Origin: Candidatus Dojkabacteria bacterium | Lineage (GTDB): Bacteria; Patescibacteriota; Dojkabacteria; SC72 | NCBI GenBank assembly: GCA_018056375.1 | Contig: JAGPFQ010000001.1 | Span: forward strand, 311,361 to 360,339 | DNA length: 48,979 nucleotides | Direction: 5' to 3' | Part shown: positions 1 through 8,902 of the stretch, in pieces | Layout of the letters: each line of letters starts with the position of its first letter | How positions within the stretch are numbered: the first letter of the stretch is position 1 | Program-made: the position numbers and the translations under genes | The notes under the pieces: model-generated | The model's database searches: none | The model's input: only the letters and a program-made list of their open reading frames with translations | What the model was told of the DNA's origin: nothing

Positions 1-1038
1 TCCTATCAAAACCAATGCTTCTTCCTTTGTGTTTGTAGTTAATTGTTGTCTTTCAAAATTAAGTTTCTCCAATTCCTCTGCTATATCCTGACATAGTTTG
101 TCATCATTACTAACTAGTAGTTTAACAGCATCCAGAGGTGAACCTATTCTTCCTGCAGCATTGATTCTAGGACCTAGAACATACCCTAGATGATATGAAT
201 TTACATCTTCAGGATTAATGCCAGCTCGGAGACATAGATGGTTTAAACCTTTTCTACTTCTTTTTCTAATCTGTTCTAATCCGTATTTAACAAATATCCT
301 GTTTATCCCTACAAGAGGCATGATATCTGTAATTGTTGCCATAGCAACTAGATCTAAACCCTTTGTTTCTGGAGTTAATTCAAAATCCATACCTACCTGT
401 TTTTTAATCTCTTGTATTAGAAGAAATGCAACTGCTGTTCCACATATTTGAGTATATGGATATTCATGATTAGGATACATTTGGTGCACTAATGGATATT
501 CTAAATCCTCACTTAAATCTTCTGGTGGTTGATGATGATCGGTAACAACTATCTTTAAAGGTTGCTTTCCTTTACTACCCTTCATATATTTTTTGATTAG
601 CTGCTCATCTCTAACACCACAATCAACAGAGATCAAGAGTTTCCCTCCTAGCTCAAGTACTGAGTTAAGAGAGTCTTCTGTTAAACCATACCCCTCTTCT
701 ATCCTACTAGGAATATATGGAATTATATCTATCTTTTGTCCCAGGAAAGTTGCTAGGTCTCTGTAGAGAAATTCCCAAAGTATTGAGCTAGCACATATAC
801 CATCACTATCAAAATCACCATGTATGATAATCTTCTCTCCTTTTTTTACAGATGAGAGAATTTCTTTTGCTGCTCTTTGACTATCATAAAGTTTCGAGGA
901 TGAAGGAATATCCTTAAGAGAAGGAGAGAGATATCCTTCAACATCTTCTATACCTCTTTTCTTAAGAAGATAGTTAAGAATATCACCTTCAATTTTACCT
1001 TCTGGGAGTATCCACTCTCCCCTACTTTTCAGACTCAT
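1..1038 (-). CDS. recJ: Single-stranded-DNA-specific exonuclease RecJ, C-terminus cut by window edge
   Basis: 5'-3' single-strand exonuclease of the DHH phosphoesterase family, acting in recombination and repair. Reading the minus strand from the ATG at 1038 gives 346 uninterrupted codons to the window edge. The DHH-family metal motifs appear in order: HGDFDSDG (motif I), SVDCG (motif II), VVTDHH (motif III) and a GPRINAAGR segment before the DHHA1 part. The C-terminal DHHA1/OB region lies outside the window. The start overlaps the end of recX by 17 nt in another frame, so recA, recX and recJ form one DNA-repair operon. The chosen ATG gives [14 protein letters not shown], a normal RecJ N-terminus. 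Identification is firm; only the 3' end is missing. Confidence 0.93.
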   Translation of the reverse strand, partial: MSLKSRGEWILPEGKIEGDILNYLLKKRGIEDVEGYLSPSLKDIPSSSKLYDSQRAAKEILSSVKKGEKIIIHGDFDSDGICASSILWEFLYRDLATFLGQKIDIIPYIPSRIEEGYGLTEDSLNSVLELGGKLLISVDCGVRDEQLIKKYMKGSKGKQPLKIVVTDHHQPPEDLSEDLEYPLVHQMYPNHEYPYTQICGTAVAFLLIQEIKKQVGMDFELTPETKGLDLVAMATITDIMPLVGINRIFVKYGLEQIRKRSRKGLNHLCLRAGINPEDVNSYHLGYVLGPRINAAGRIGSPLDAVKLLVSNDDKLCQDIAEELEKLNFERQQLTTNTKEEALVLIG

Positions 1039-1675
1039 TTTCAAAGAATGTTTCAATTAAACTCCAATTAAAGCCTTTCCTAAGTAAAAAGTCTATTTTC
1101 TTCCTATCATCTCTTTGTAGTTTTACATCTTTGAACTTTTTTCTATATGCTTGTTCTAACATAGCATATTCATCTTCAACTAAAAGGTCTAGTTTCTCCT
1201 GTGCTAAATCCTTAGATATACCTTTGGAAAGTAATTCTGAAAGTAAAACTCCTTTACCTCTTGGTTTGTTCTTAATTCTGGAGAGGATAAATTGCTCTGC
1301 ATACTCTCCGTCATTAATGTAAGAATATTCCTCTAGTTTTGCAAGAACCTTATCTACTAAACCTCTCTGTTGTTCATTCACAAGATGAGAAAACCATTTT
1401 CCTTTCTTTTTTATCAACAAAGTATTTATATATGTTTTTACCTGTCTCTTACTTTTAATAGCCCTGTTTAAATAGTTTGCGGCTCTGTTAAAAAGTCTTT
1501 CTTCTAAATCTGAAAGCAAAATTTCTTGATATTCATCAGAAGTTATCTCCTTACCTACAAACAAATTGTATTTAGCTATAGTGTTGACAGAGATACCACA
1601 TGCAAACTCTCCATCAAGAAACATGTTTACTCTGTTATTGTCTTTTTTCTGAGTTGATAGAGCACTTATTTTCAT
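1022..1675 (-). CDS. recX: RecX family regulator of RecA
   Basis: RecX binds RecA filaments and modulates their activity. The 217-residue product is basic and helical, with the tandem three-helix repeats of the family: a block around [19 protein letters not shown], then [14 protein letters not shown] and the [18 protein letters not shown] segment typical of RecX. The frame stays open upstream to 1714 without a good ATG. The ATG at 1675 is preferred because it overlaps the recA TGA as ATGA, the usual sign of translational coupling. Its position directly behind recA agrees with the family's role. Its own 3' end overlaps the recJ start. Confidence 0.88.
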   Translation of the reverse strand: MKISALSTQKKDNNRVNMFLDGEFACGISVNTIAKYNLFVGKEITSDEYQEILLSDLEERLFNRAANYLNRAIKSKRQVKTYINTLLIKKKGKWFSHLVNEQQRGLVDKVLAKLEEYSYINDGEYAEQFILSRIKNKPRGKGVLLSELLSKGISKDLAQEKLDLLVEDEYAMLEQAYRKKFKDVKLQRDDRKKIDFLLRKGFNWSLIETFFENESEK

Positions 1676-2691
1676 TTCATTGTAGCTCTTACATCCTTCT
1701 CTATCTTTGCACAAAGCTTTTTATCTGTCTTTAGAAGGTCTATAACTGAATCTCTACCTTGTGCTAATTGCTCACTTCCATACTTCATCCAAGAACCAGA
1801 TTTCTCTACAATTCCTAATTCTACAGCTGCATCTAAAATACTACTCTCTTTATCAATACCCATTGGATATATCATATTAAATGTAGCTTCTTTGAAAGGA
1901 GGTGCCATTTTGTTCTTCACAACTTTAACTCTCCTAGAATGACCTATCACTACACCATCTTTCATAATCTTGTCCTTCTGTCTAATATCCATTCTAATCG
2001 AGGAGTAGAACTTAAGAGCATTACCACCTGTCGTTGTTTCAGGATTACCAAACATTATGCCAATCTTCATTCTCAACTGATTAAGGAAAATTATGGTTGT
2101 TCCACTCTTACTAGCAACGGCTGTAATCTTCCTAAGAGCTTGGGACATCAACCTAGCCTGAAGACCCATATGACTATCTCCCATATCTCCTTCTATCTCT
2201 GCTCTTGGTGTCAATGCTGCTACAGAGTCAACTACAATTACACCAAAAGCTGCAGATCTAACTAAAGTTTCGAGAATCTCTAATGCTTGCTCTCCAAAAT
2301 CTGGCTGTGAGATGTAAAGATTATCAATATCAAGACCTATGTTCTTAGCATATACAGGATCAAAAGCATGCTCTGCATCAATGAAAGCAACTGCTTCACC
2401 CTTCTTTTGAGCTTCTGCCAAAATATGTAAAGCTAAAGTTGTCTTACCAGAAGATTCAGGACCGTAAATCTCAACAATTCTACCTTTAGGAACACCACCT
2501 ATGCCTAGTGCTAAATCCAATGAAAGAGCACCTGTTGGAATTACATCAATATCTATTTTTTTCTCATCTCCTAGTTTCATAATGGAGCCTTTACCAAACT
2601 GCTTCTCAATCTGAGAGATAGCTATATCAATTGCTTTTTTCTTAGGAGACTCAACAGCTGTTTTTGCCGTACTTTTCTTTTCTTCTGCCAT
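1672..2691 (-). CDS. recA: Recombinase RecA
   Basis: ATP-dependent strand-exchange recombinase, central to homologous recombination. The 339-residue length is normal for the family. Visible features are the Walker A loop GPESSGKTT (about residues 77-85), the MAW-like [10 protein letters not shown] segment, the Walker B stretch [12 protein letters not shown], and the L2 loop with [17 protein letters not shown]. The N-terminus is Lys-rich and low in complexity, as often seen. The ATG at 2691 is the only sensible start. No LexA-type box was recognised in the 97 nt upstream, so SOS control cannot be asserted. The TGA stop overlaps the recX ATG. Confidence 0.97.
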   Translation of the reverse strand: MAEEKKSTAKTAVESPKKKAIDIAISQIEKQFGKGSIMKLGDEKKIDIDVIPTGALSLDLALGIGGVPKGRIVEIYGPESSGKTTLALHILAEAQKKGEAVAFIDAEHAFDPVYAKNIGLDIDNLYISQPDFGEQALEILETLVRSAAFGVIVVDSVAALTPRAEIEGDMGDSHMGLQARLMSQALRKITAVASKSGTTIIFLNQLRMKIGIMFGNPETTTGGNALKFYSSIRMDIRQKDKIMKDGVVIGHSRRVKVVKNKMAPPFKEATFNMIYPMGIDKESSILDAAVELGIVEKSGSWMKYGSEQLAQGRDSVIDLLKTDKKLCAKIEKDVRATMK

Positions 2692-2788
2692 TTTTATAGG
2701 GTAGTCAATTTAGATATGTTTAAGGATAACAGAGAGGGACTTGAGAGTAAAGAGTGATGAAGAAATATTTAATTAACCGTTAATTTCT

Positions 2789-3376
2789 TTATACAAAATG
2801 TTTAGTAATTACATCTGCAAGATTTTTTATAAACACTTCTCTAAGTTCTTTTTCTTCTCGAATATATCTTGCTATCTCAATCTGTGAAGAAGGTATTCTA
2901 AGTTTTGAAGCAAGAAATTCTCCAAGACTTTTCCTCGAAGATTCCGGAAAATTATATACAACTGTACTACAACCATCTAGTTTCCCTTTTGCTAAATTTT
3001 CTTCTAATAATGATGTTAGATTTTTTGAATTCCTAAACCCTAAAGGATAGTAAAAAGCAAAATCTAAATGACTATCAAGTGCCATCCCGTGGATATCGAT
3101 AAAATATTTAATATCATTTCCTTCACAGATTCTTTTGACTGCTTTTTTGTATGGATTTCTAACTAATGGGAAATAGCTAGGGTCATAATCAATATTTTTG
3201 GATAGATATATACCCCATGCACCTGTTAAAGCACAAACTTCTTTTACTATCTCACCTGTAAACTCCTCAGCTTGTCTGTATTTACCACTCAAATTAGGTC
3301 TCTTATGTAAAGAGTTGTGTGGTGCAGAGAGAAGTAATGGTCTCTTCCCTTCTATAACTGTAAATTCTTCTTTCAT
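2789..3376 (-). CDS. N-formylglutamate amidohydrolase-like protein
   Basis: Member of the N-formylglutamate amidohydrolase / zinc carboxypeptidase-like fold. The 195-residue protein carries SAPHNS (residues 17-22), DIHG (94-97) and QIEIAR (165-170), positions expected to hold metal ligands and the catalytic Glu. It is shorter than hutG-type enzymes and no histidine-degradation genes are nearby, so the true substrate is open; a small amide or peptide is possible. The ATG lies 6 nt downstream of a -10-like TAGATT preceded by TGC, with ATGACA 17 nt further up, so the mRNA may be leaderless. Confidence 0.72.
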   Translation of the reverse strand: MKEEFTVIEGKRPLLLSAPHNSLHKRPNLSGKYRQAEEFTGEIVKEVCALTGAWGIYLSKNIDYDPSYFPLVRNPYKKAVKRICEGNDIKYFIDIHGMALDSHLDFAFYYPLGFRNSKNLTSLLEENLAKGKLDGCSTVVYNFPESSRKSLGEFLASKLRIPSSQIEIARYIREEKELREVFIKNLADVITKHFV

Positions 3377-3405
3377 ATATACAATCTAGCATATTATTTA
3401 AATAT
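3376..3405 (-). promoter_or_regulatory. Putative promoter of the amidohydrolase-like gene
   Basis: On the minus strand a -35-like ATGACA (5 of 6 to TTGACA), a 17-nt spacer ending in TGC, and a -10-like TAGATT lie 6 nt before the ATG. This predicts a transcript starting at or beside the start codon. Confidence 0.45.
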
Positions 3406-3462
3406 TGTCATACTTTTCAAAATACATTAGAATATGAAGAATATAATTTTATTTTTTAATAT

Positions 3463-4110
3463 ATGAAGAAAGTAAAAAACATTTTACTAGCAGTTATGCT
3501 TATCCTCTTTATACCTTTTGTGTATACAGAAAGCGCTTTTGCCCAAAGTGTTGGCAAGATAGAATATGAAGTAGATTTTGATTTTGACCAAATGTTTGAT
3601 ACGTATGAGAATGGTAAACTTATAGATTCTATAGAAGTATCATTAGAAAATTTAAAAGAAGAAATTAGTGATAGTAATATTGAAGATATCTCAGGACCTT
3701 TGCTCGGTTTAATAGGAGGAGCTTCTGCACTCGCCTTTGCTGGTATTTATATTACAGCTATAATAATTTCCTTAGCTACATATATTTACAGTGCAATTAC
3801 ACTTAAAAAGGTTGCTGATAAATTAGGACATCCAAAGTCATGGTTTGCATGGGTACCTGTACTAAACTTAGTACTCAAATTCCAATTAGGTGAACAAAAC
3901 CCTTGGCTATTACTTCTAGGACTAATTCCAATTGTTGGTTCAGTAGTAATCATGGTACTTACAGTAATTGTTACAATAAAGATTTGTGAGAAATCAGGAC
4001 ATGAGAAATTACTAGGACTCTTAACATTAATTCCTATTGGAGCAATTGTTCTTTGGGGAATTCTAGCTTGGGGTAAAGTCGAACCTGCAAACAAACAAGT
4101 AACAAAGTAA
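3463..4110 (+). CDS. Secreted-leader membrane protein with DUF5684-like domain
   Basis: Function unknown. Residues 1-27 look like a cleavable signal peptide (basic start, hydrophobic core, ESAFAQS). An acidic extracellular segment follows (EVDFDFDQMFDTYENG), then a membrane helix around residues 85-112. The last ~100 residues have the pattern common to DUF5684-like proteins: a short helix, HPKSWFAWVPVLNLV, a second hydrophobic hairpin ending LLGLIPIVGSVVIMV, and a third helix before GWGKVEP-like residues. The gene stands alone between divergent and convergent neighbours and ends just before a strong bidirectional terminator. Localisation is well supported; activity is not. Confidence 0.7.
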   Translation: MKKVKNILLAVMLILFIPFVYTESAFAQSVGKIEYEVDFDFDQMFDTYENGKLIDSIEVSLENLKEEISDSNIEDISGPLLGLIGGASALAFAGIYITAIIISLATYIYSAITLKKVADKLGHPKSWFAWVPVLNLVLKFQLGEQNPWLLLLGLIPIVGSVVIMVLTVIVTIKICEKSGHEKLLGLLTLIPIGAIVLWGILAWGKVEPANKQVTK

Positions 4111-4136
4111 TAAACTAGTAAGTAAGTAGGTCAATG

Positions 4137-4166
4137 AAAAAGAGGAATATCACTATTCCTCTTTTT
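4137..4166. terminator. Bidirectional intrinsic terminator
   Basis: A perfect 13-bp stem (4137-4149 with 4154-4166) and a 4-nt loop, with A-run on the left and T-run on the right. It serves both convergent genes; the rmuC stop codon lies in the loop and right arm. Confidence 0.85.
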
Positions 4167-5286
4167 TTATGTCTACGAGTAGTTGTTCTGATTGTTGGTT
4201 ATCAAGACCTTCCAGCTTAACCTTATCCATTTTCCTCTCTAGCTGTCTAAACCTTGTAGTACTAACATCAGTATATTGCTTATGTAAGCTATCTAATCTG
4301 TCCCCTATCTTGTAAAATGCTTCTGAAAAGACACCAAATTCCTTCTCAAACTCTTTTACATGACCAATTATATTATGAATATTCTTCTGTACTCTAAAAT
4401 TCTCATATGACTGCCTAATCATCCTTAACATAGCAGTAAAACTAAAAGGACCGGCTAAAACCACCCTCTTCTCTACTGCTTCCTGACAAATCTCTGGCAT
4501 CTTGTCATAAATATATGAAAAGATCATCTCGTTTGGAATAAAAAGAATAACAAAATCTACGGTATTATCCTCAGGACTAATATAGTCTCTAGATGTTACC
4601 TGTTTAATCTTCTCTCTAACATCTTTTTCAAAATCTTTCATATATGCTAACTTCATCCCCTTATCATCAGTTTCGGACATTTTTTGTAAATTGGCATATG
4701 GAAATTTAGAATCAACATTAATTCTTGTCCCATCAGGAAGAAATACAGAAAAATCAGGTCTAGTCTTTGTACCTTCCTGCTGTTTGTTAAATTCATAATC
4801 TACACCTTTTACAAAACCTGCCATCTTAAGAAGATCTTCTGCTACCTGCTCACCAAACTGACCTCTAACTTGATTATCAGACAGAACCTTCTTCAAACCT
4901 TCTGTACTAACAGATAGTTGCTCTGTAATCTTTCTACTCTCATCAACAGAAGTTTTAAGAGCCGAGTATGTATCAATCCTCTCTTTCTCTGCCCCTTTCA
5001 TATATTTCTCCATCTCCTTTACTATCCTAGTAATCTCCTCTCGCTTATTCTCCAAATCCACCCTATTCTGCTTTGTCTCTGAAGAAAGTTTTTCATTCGC
5101 CATCCTTACTAAATCTTCATTAGCCTTACTCAAAACATCAGGAAGTAACTCATTTAACCTATTACTAATACTATCCTCCATCTCTTCAGTTGCTTTCTTG
5201 CTACCCCTTTTGAAAAGAAAAGAGATGCCTACTCCTAAAAGTACACCACCAACTAATGCAATAATTACTAGTAAAGAATCTGACAT
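4153..5286 (-). CDS. rmuC: DNA recombination protein RmuC
   Basis: RmuC-family membrane-anchored nuclease-like protein, thought to limit rearrangements at inverted repeats. The 377-residue protein has an N-terminal membrane helix (about 4-24), a long coiled coil (about 30-140), then the conserved core: QVRGQFGEQVAEDLL, RPDFSVFLPDGTRINVDSKFP, and VDFVILFIPNEMIFSYI followed by VVLAGPFSFTAMLRMI. The D...VDSK pattern is the proposed PD-(D/E)XK-like site. Start and length are normal. It is transcribed towards the shared terminator at its 3' end. Confidence 0.9.
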   Translation of the reverse strand: MSDSLLVIIALVGGVLLGVGISFLFKRGSKKATEEMEDSISNRLNELLPDVLSKANEDLVRMANEKLSSETKQNRVDLENKREEITRIVKEMEKYMKGAEKERIDTYSALKTSVDESRKITEQLSVSTEGLKKVLSDNQVRGQFGEQVAEDLLKMAGFVKGVDYEFNKQQEGTKTRPDFSVFLPDGTRINVDSKFPYANLQKMSETDDKGMKLAYMKDFEKDVREKIKQVTSRDYISPEDNTVDFVILFIPNEMIFSYIYDKMPEICQEAVEKRVVLAGPFSFTAMLRMIRQSYENFRVQKNIHNIIGHVKEFEKEFGVFSEAFYKIGDRLDSLHKQYTDVSTTRFRQLERKMDKVKLEGLDNQQSEQLLVDIKKEE

Positions 5287-5330
5287 AATGATAAAATGTT
5301 ACATATTAATACTTTATTATAACAACAAAT

Positions 5331-6578
5331 ATGGCTAAATTGTTAGGTAAAGAACGAAAATTCATAATAAACCTATTCCTAACAACAGTACTTGGAGGAA
5401 TAGTTGGTCTTTTAAACTATGCTTTTAATATCCTAGTAGCTAAATATACATCACCTGTAATATTTGGGACATTCAGTGCTGCTCTTGGCATTATATACCT
5501 ATCACAAATAGCTGGTACATCAGTACAATCTCTAGTTACTAAAACAGTTGCTCAAAACAAAGATAAAGACCTCAATACATATAAATGGAGCTCTCTAATC
5601 TCCTTCTCAATATTAGGAGTAGTAGTAGCAGGAATTTTCTTCCTACTTAGACATCCTATTGCAGAGATTGCATCTCTCCCTGTTGAATATATGCTTTATT
5701 TAGCAATCGCATTGATTTTCTCATTCATCTCCCCTGTATCTAAAGGATTGTTATTAGGAGAAGAAAAAGTTATTACAGTTAACTTTATCTTACTAGGTGA
5801 GACATTACTAAGGTTTCTTGTCGGCGTAATTGCTATAAATAGAGGAGGAGATATTCCTTTGCTCATTCTTTCCAACACTATACCGACAATTGCTACTACT
5901 ATTTTAATAATTCCTTTGCTTCAATACAAAACAGTAAAGAAGAAAATAGTTGGACAAAACTGGAAGGAATTTTTTCTAATGAGTATCTCATTTCTACTAC
6001 TCACCATGCCCTTCACATTAGACTTGATATTAGTGAATGAAGCATTTAGAGCAGAATATTCTTCTCTCTCCCTTTTAGGGAAAATTGTATATTTTGCATG
6101 TGTGATAACCTCTTCTGTTATGTTTGCAAGATTAACCAATGAAGAAAAAGCTAAACGAAAAAGAAGAAGTTTATTAATAGCACTAGCCTTATCTTTAGCT
6201 ATAGGAGTTGTTCTTTCTGCTATCTTCTTCCTCTTTGGAGAATTGGTTGTAAAATTCTCTGTTGGAGAACAATACCTAAGTATTGTTAAATATCTAGGGA
6301 TTTTTGGATTATGTATGACTGGATATTCAATTGTATATATGATTGCCAACTATTTTATCTCAAACAATACATATTCCTACATTTTAATACTCTTCTGTGC
6401 AACTGTACTACAGATAATATTGTTTACTTTGAGAAACTCTTCTATTGATATTGTTGTTAAAAATCAAATAGTTCTGTATAGTCTCTTAACATTATCAACT
6501 ATATTATTTCTTGCTATTAAATTTATAAAAGATATTAGAGATGAAAAAAAAGAGAAAAACAATAAAAGAAAAAATTGA
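5331..6578 (+). CDS. Polysaccharide-type flippase (MOP superfamily)
   Basis: Multi-pass membrane protein of 415 residues with about 12 hydrophobic helices and a basic C-terminal tail (KKEKNNKRKN). The N-terminal pattern (NLFLTTVLGGIVGLLNYAFNILVAKYTSPVIFGTFSAALG) resembles Wzx/MATE-like oligosaccharide flippases rather than MurJ. It probably moves a lipid-linked glycan across the membrane, but no glycosyltransferase genes are adjacent, so the substrate is unknown. A -10-like TATAAC sits 7 nt before the ATG. The 3' end overlaps the mscL start by 38 nt. Confidence 0.75.
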   Translation: MAKLLGKERKFIINLFLTTVLGGIVGLLNYAFNILVAKYTSPVIFGTFSAALGIIYLSQIAGTSVQSLVTKTVAQNKDKDLNTYKWSSLISFSILGVVVAGIFFLLRHPIAEIASLPVEYMLYLAIALIFSFISPVSKGLLLGEEKVITVNFILLGETLLRFLVGVIAINRGGDIPLLILSNTIPTIATTILIIPLLQYKTVKKKIVGQNWKEFFLMSISFLLLTMPFTLDLILVNEAFRAEYSSLSLLGKIVYFACVITSSVMFARLTNEEKAKRKRRSLLIALALSLAIGVVLSAIFFLFGELVVKFSVGEQYLSIVKYLGIFGLCMTGYSIVYMIANYFISNNTYSYILILFCATVLQIILFTLRNSSIDIVVKNQIVLYSLLTLSTILFLAIKFIKDIRDEKKEKNNKRKN

Positions 6579-7026
6579 GGGATTTGCTGAAAGATTTAAA
6601 GATTTCGCTTTTAAAGGATCTGTCATAGATATTGCTATCGGTATGATAATTGGTTCAGCCATAACCTCTGTTGTAGAATCTCTAATTAAAGATATTATCA
6701 ATCCACCTCTTGCTAAATTACTCTCAGGTATTGATTTTAGTCATAGATATTTTGTTTTAGGACAAAATCATTATGAATCTCTTGAAGCAGCCCAAGAAGC
6801 AGGAGAAATAGTATTTACATATGGTAATTTTATAGATGCTTTAATATCTTTTCTAATAACTTCATTTACACTCTTTATTATTATCTCCTGGATTAGTAAA
6901 TTGAGTAAGAAACACAAAAAAGATGAACAGGAGAAATATGAAAGTACAACAAAAGAGTGTCCTTTCTGTAAATCCAGTATTGATAAAGATGCTAAGAAAT
7001 GTCCTTTCTGTACTAGTGAAATTTAA
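6541..7026 (+). CDS. mscL: Large-conductance mechanosensitive channel MscL with C-terminal zinc ribbon
   Basis: Homopentameric channel that opens under membrane tension to protect against osmotic downshock. Residues 13-60 hold the N-terminal amphipathic helix and pore helix (FKGSVIDIAIGMIIGSAITSV), and residues 92-120 the second helix (FVDA/LIxF-like YGNFIDALISFLI). After a charged linker the protein ends in two CPFC motifs, with cysteines at 140, 143, 154 and 157: a zinc-ribbon that ordinary MscL lacks. The start overlaps the flippase gene, and no later in-frame ATG would keep the first helix, so the overlap is real. Confidence 0.9.
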   Translation: MKKKRKTIKEKIEGFAERFKDFAFKGSVIDIAIGMIIGSAITSVVESLIKDIINPPLAKLLSGIDFSHRYFVLGQNHYESLEAAQEAGEIVFTYGNFIDALISFLITSFTLFIIISWISKLSKKHKKDEQEKYESTTKECPFCKSSIDKDAKKCPFCTSEI

Positions 7027-7035
7027 GAGCAGTTT

Positions 7036-7730
7036 ATGAAGAAAAACATTTGGAGAATTATTATACTTATTTTACCTTTAATCCTAATTATTTACCTGCT
7101 TTTACTAAGGAGTTTTAGTTTTCCTGTATACCAAAGAGTAGGAGCTGAAGACAATCTTTTAGAATGGGGACAATTCTTTCTCTACTTATTTTCTGGTATT
7201 TTAACAATACTATTAGCAATTAAGTACAAAGAAAACAGGTTTCTCTTAGTAATATATATTATCCTTACCTTAGGTCTACTCTTCATAGCTTTTGAAGAGA
7301 TTAGCTGGGGAGAAAGAATTCCTTTTTTACCTAATATTCTCTCTTTACCAACAGAACTTATGGAGCGAAATGTACAAGGAGAACAGAATATTCATAATAT
7401 AGACAGTATTCATTCCATTATTGGATATATTTATATAGCATTAGGATTTATAGGTTGTTTTGCATGGATTGGGAAAAGATTGATTAAAAATCAACAAATA
7501 TTAGAGAAGCTTTTAAGAAAACACTTAATCATATTATACCTGAGTGGAATTACTTCTTTTACTTCTTTCCTCTTTTTATTAATCTATTATCCAGAAACAA
7601 ATATGGTTTTATGCCACAGGATTATGAAGTTGCAGAAACATGTTTAGCTTTAGGTGTATTTCTTTTCTTTCTTCAAAGCTATATCAAAGAGAAAAAAGGA
7701 AAATGGATGATATTGGATTCGAACCAATGA
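7036..7730 (+). pseudogene. Polytopic membrane protein with a likely frameshift near its 3' end
   Basis: The in-frame product (203 residues, ending at 7647) has about six hydrophobic helices and the segment AFEEISWGERIPFLPNI...ERNVQGEQNIHNI, a pattern of an uncharacterised bacterial membrane family. Its last residues (MVLCHRIMKLQKHV) look unlike a membrane protein. The neighbouring frame from about 7602 reads GFMPQDYEVAETCLALGVFLFFLQSYIKE, a convincing final helix, ending at TGA 7728-7730 inside the opposite-strand tRNA-Val gene. One inserted base near 7602 would restore a continuous protein of about 230 residues. The lesion could be real or a sequencing/assembly error. Confidence 0.6.
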
Positions 7731-7777
7731 CCCCTACAATGTGAATGTAGTGCTCTAACCAGCTGAGCTAATCATCC
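7704..7777 (-). tRNA. tRNA-Val (anticodon CAC)
   Basis: The minus strand folds as a cloverleaf: acceptor GGATGAT/ATCATCC, D-arm AGCTCAGCTGGTTAGAGC, anticodon stem CTACA/TGTAG with loop TTCACAT (anticodon CAC, reads GUG), and T-loop GGTTCGAATCC. The discriminator is A and the CCA end is not encoded. Confidence 0.93.
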
Positions 7778-7791
7778 AAACTATGCTGATT

Positions 7792-7800
7792 ATTATATCA
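7792..7800 (-). promoter_or_regulatory. Extended -10 of tRNA-Val(CAC)
   Basis: TGATATAAT on the minus strand, 14 nt upstream of the mature tRNA. The same extended -10 recurs before many genes in this window. Confidence 0.55.
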
Positions 7801-7854
7801 AAAAGAATAGTAGAAAACATAGAAACACAAAGAGATTTTTATCAAAGAAAATGA

Positions 7855-7866
7855 TAAAATTTAAAA
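7855..7866 (+). promoter_or_regulatory. -10 box abutting a start codon
   Basis: TGA followed by TAAAAT (7855-7860) and 6 nt to the ATG at 7867. This predicts a leaderless mRNA for the phosphotransferase gene. Confidence 0.4.
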
Positions 7867-8874
7867 ATGTTAGATCCTCAATTAGAAAAAACCGTTATTA
7901 AACTTTACAAAGATGTAGGAGAAATAATTGATAGCAAAAGAGTTAAAGAAGGACATCTAAGTAATAATCAGATTATTCGCAACAAGAACCAAAAGTTTTT
8001 TCTTAAACAGTACAATCAAGAACATACAATTGAAGAGATAGAAGATATTTTTAAAGTGTCAGAGTTCTTCTATTCAAATAAGATACCAATAGTTCTGCCA
8101 ATAAGAAATAGCCTCAAACAATTATATTTTCAATTTAACTCCAATATTTATGCACTCTTCCCTTTTATAGAATCGCAAAGTGTTAGCAGAAATAACATCA
8201 AGAAAGAAAATATTATTTCCCTCGCAGAAACTTTAGCTAAAATGCATCTACTTAGCTCTAAGGGTATCCCTATACAGATAAATAGTTATCAAAAGACTGC
8301 AAATAGAGAGAAATTTTTAAACACTTATGCAGAAATTATGGATGTACTCGAATCAAAGAAACAACTAAATACTTTTGATAAATTAGCTCTTAAAAATCTA
8401 AAACATAAAAAATTGTTAGTAGAAAAGAGTTCTGACATAGAAAATCAGTTTATAAGTACATATTTCAACCACCTTTTACATGGAGATTATCATGAGAAGA
8501 ATGTATTTTTCGATAAACTAGGAAATGTGGAATATATTTTTGACTTAGATATGACAAAGATAGGAAATAGATTAAGTGAACTAATCCGATCAATGGATTT
8601 TATCTGTTTAAATACTGATTACAAGAGTACAGAGAATTTAGAAAAAGCAAAATTATATATTCATACATATAAAAAGATATACCCTTTTAAGAAGAAAGAT
8701 TTTGAAATAGCATTAAGGGAATATAGTATAAAGAAAGCCCATTCTTTATGGATAGAATCAACACATTACCTAAATCATAGTTCTAGAGTTGATCATTTTT
8801 TAGAGAATGAAATTAGAATTTTAAATTATTTTCCTAAAAATTCTGAAACATTTATAAAAAAACTAGAAATCTAA
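7867..8874 (+). CDS. Aminoglycoside phosphotransferase / choline kinase-like protein
   Basis: Protein-kinase-like small-molecule kinase of 335 residues. The N-lobe has FFLKQYNQEH, with the probable ATP-binding Lys. The catalytic loop is LHGDYHEKNVFF (about 204-215), with the Asp base and Asn ligand, and the metal-binding Asp lies in IFDLDMTKIG (about 224-233). Substrate is unknown; family members phosphorylate sugars, amino alcohols, homoserine or antibiotics. It faces a convergent NUDIX gene, the same pairing seen at 22-25 kb. The start is supported by the adjacent -10-like box. Confidence 0.75.
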   Translation: MLDPQLEKTVIKLYKDVGEIIDSKRVKEGHLSNNQIIRNKNQKFFLKQYNQEHTIEEIEDIFKVSEFFYSNKIPIVLPIRNSLKQLYFQFNSNIYALFPFIESQSVSRNNIKKENIISLAETLAKMHLLSSKGIPIQINSYQKTANREKFLNTYAEIMDVLESKKQLNTFDKLALKNLKHKKLLVEKSSDIENQFISTYFNHLLHGDYHEKNVFFDKLGNVEYIFDLDMTKIGNRLSELIRSMDFICLNTDYKSTENLEKAKLYIHTYKKIYPFKKKDFEIALREYSIKKAHSLWIESTHYLNHSSRVDHFLENEIRILNYFPKNSETFIKKLEI

Positions 8875-8902
8875 TTAAGAGAAATATGTGCTTGTTATAT
8901 CT

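Noticed and set aside
1672-1675. UGA recoded as Gly, as in some candidate phyla
   Set aside because: TGA ends recA, sufC and the OLD-like gene exactly at coupling overlaps, and no in-frame TGA is needed to extend any real gene.
2692-2788. LexA/SOS box upstream of recA
   Set aside because: No recognisable dyad of a known SOS operator was found; possible promoter boxes were too weak to annotate.
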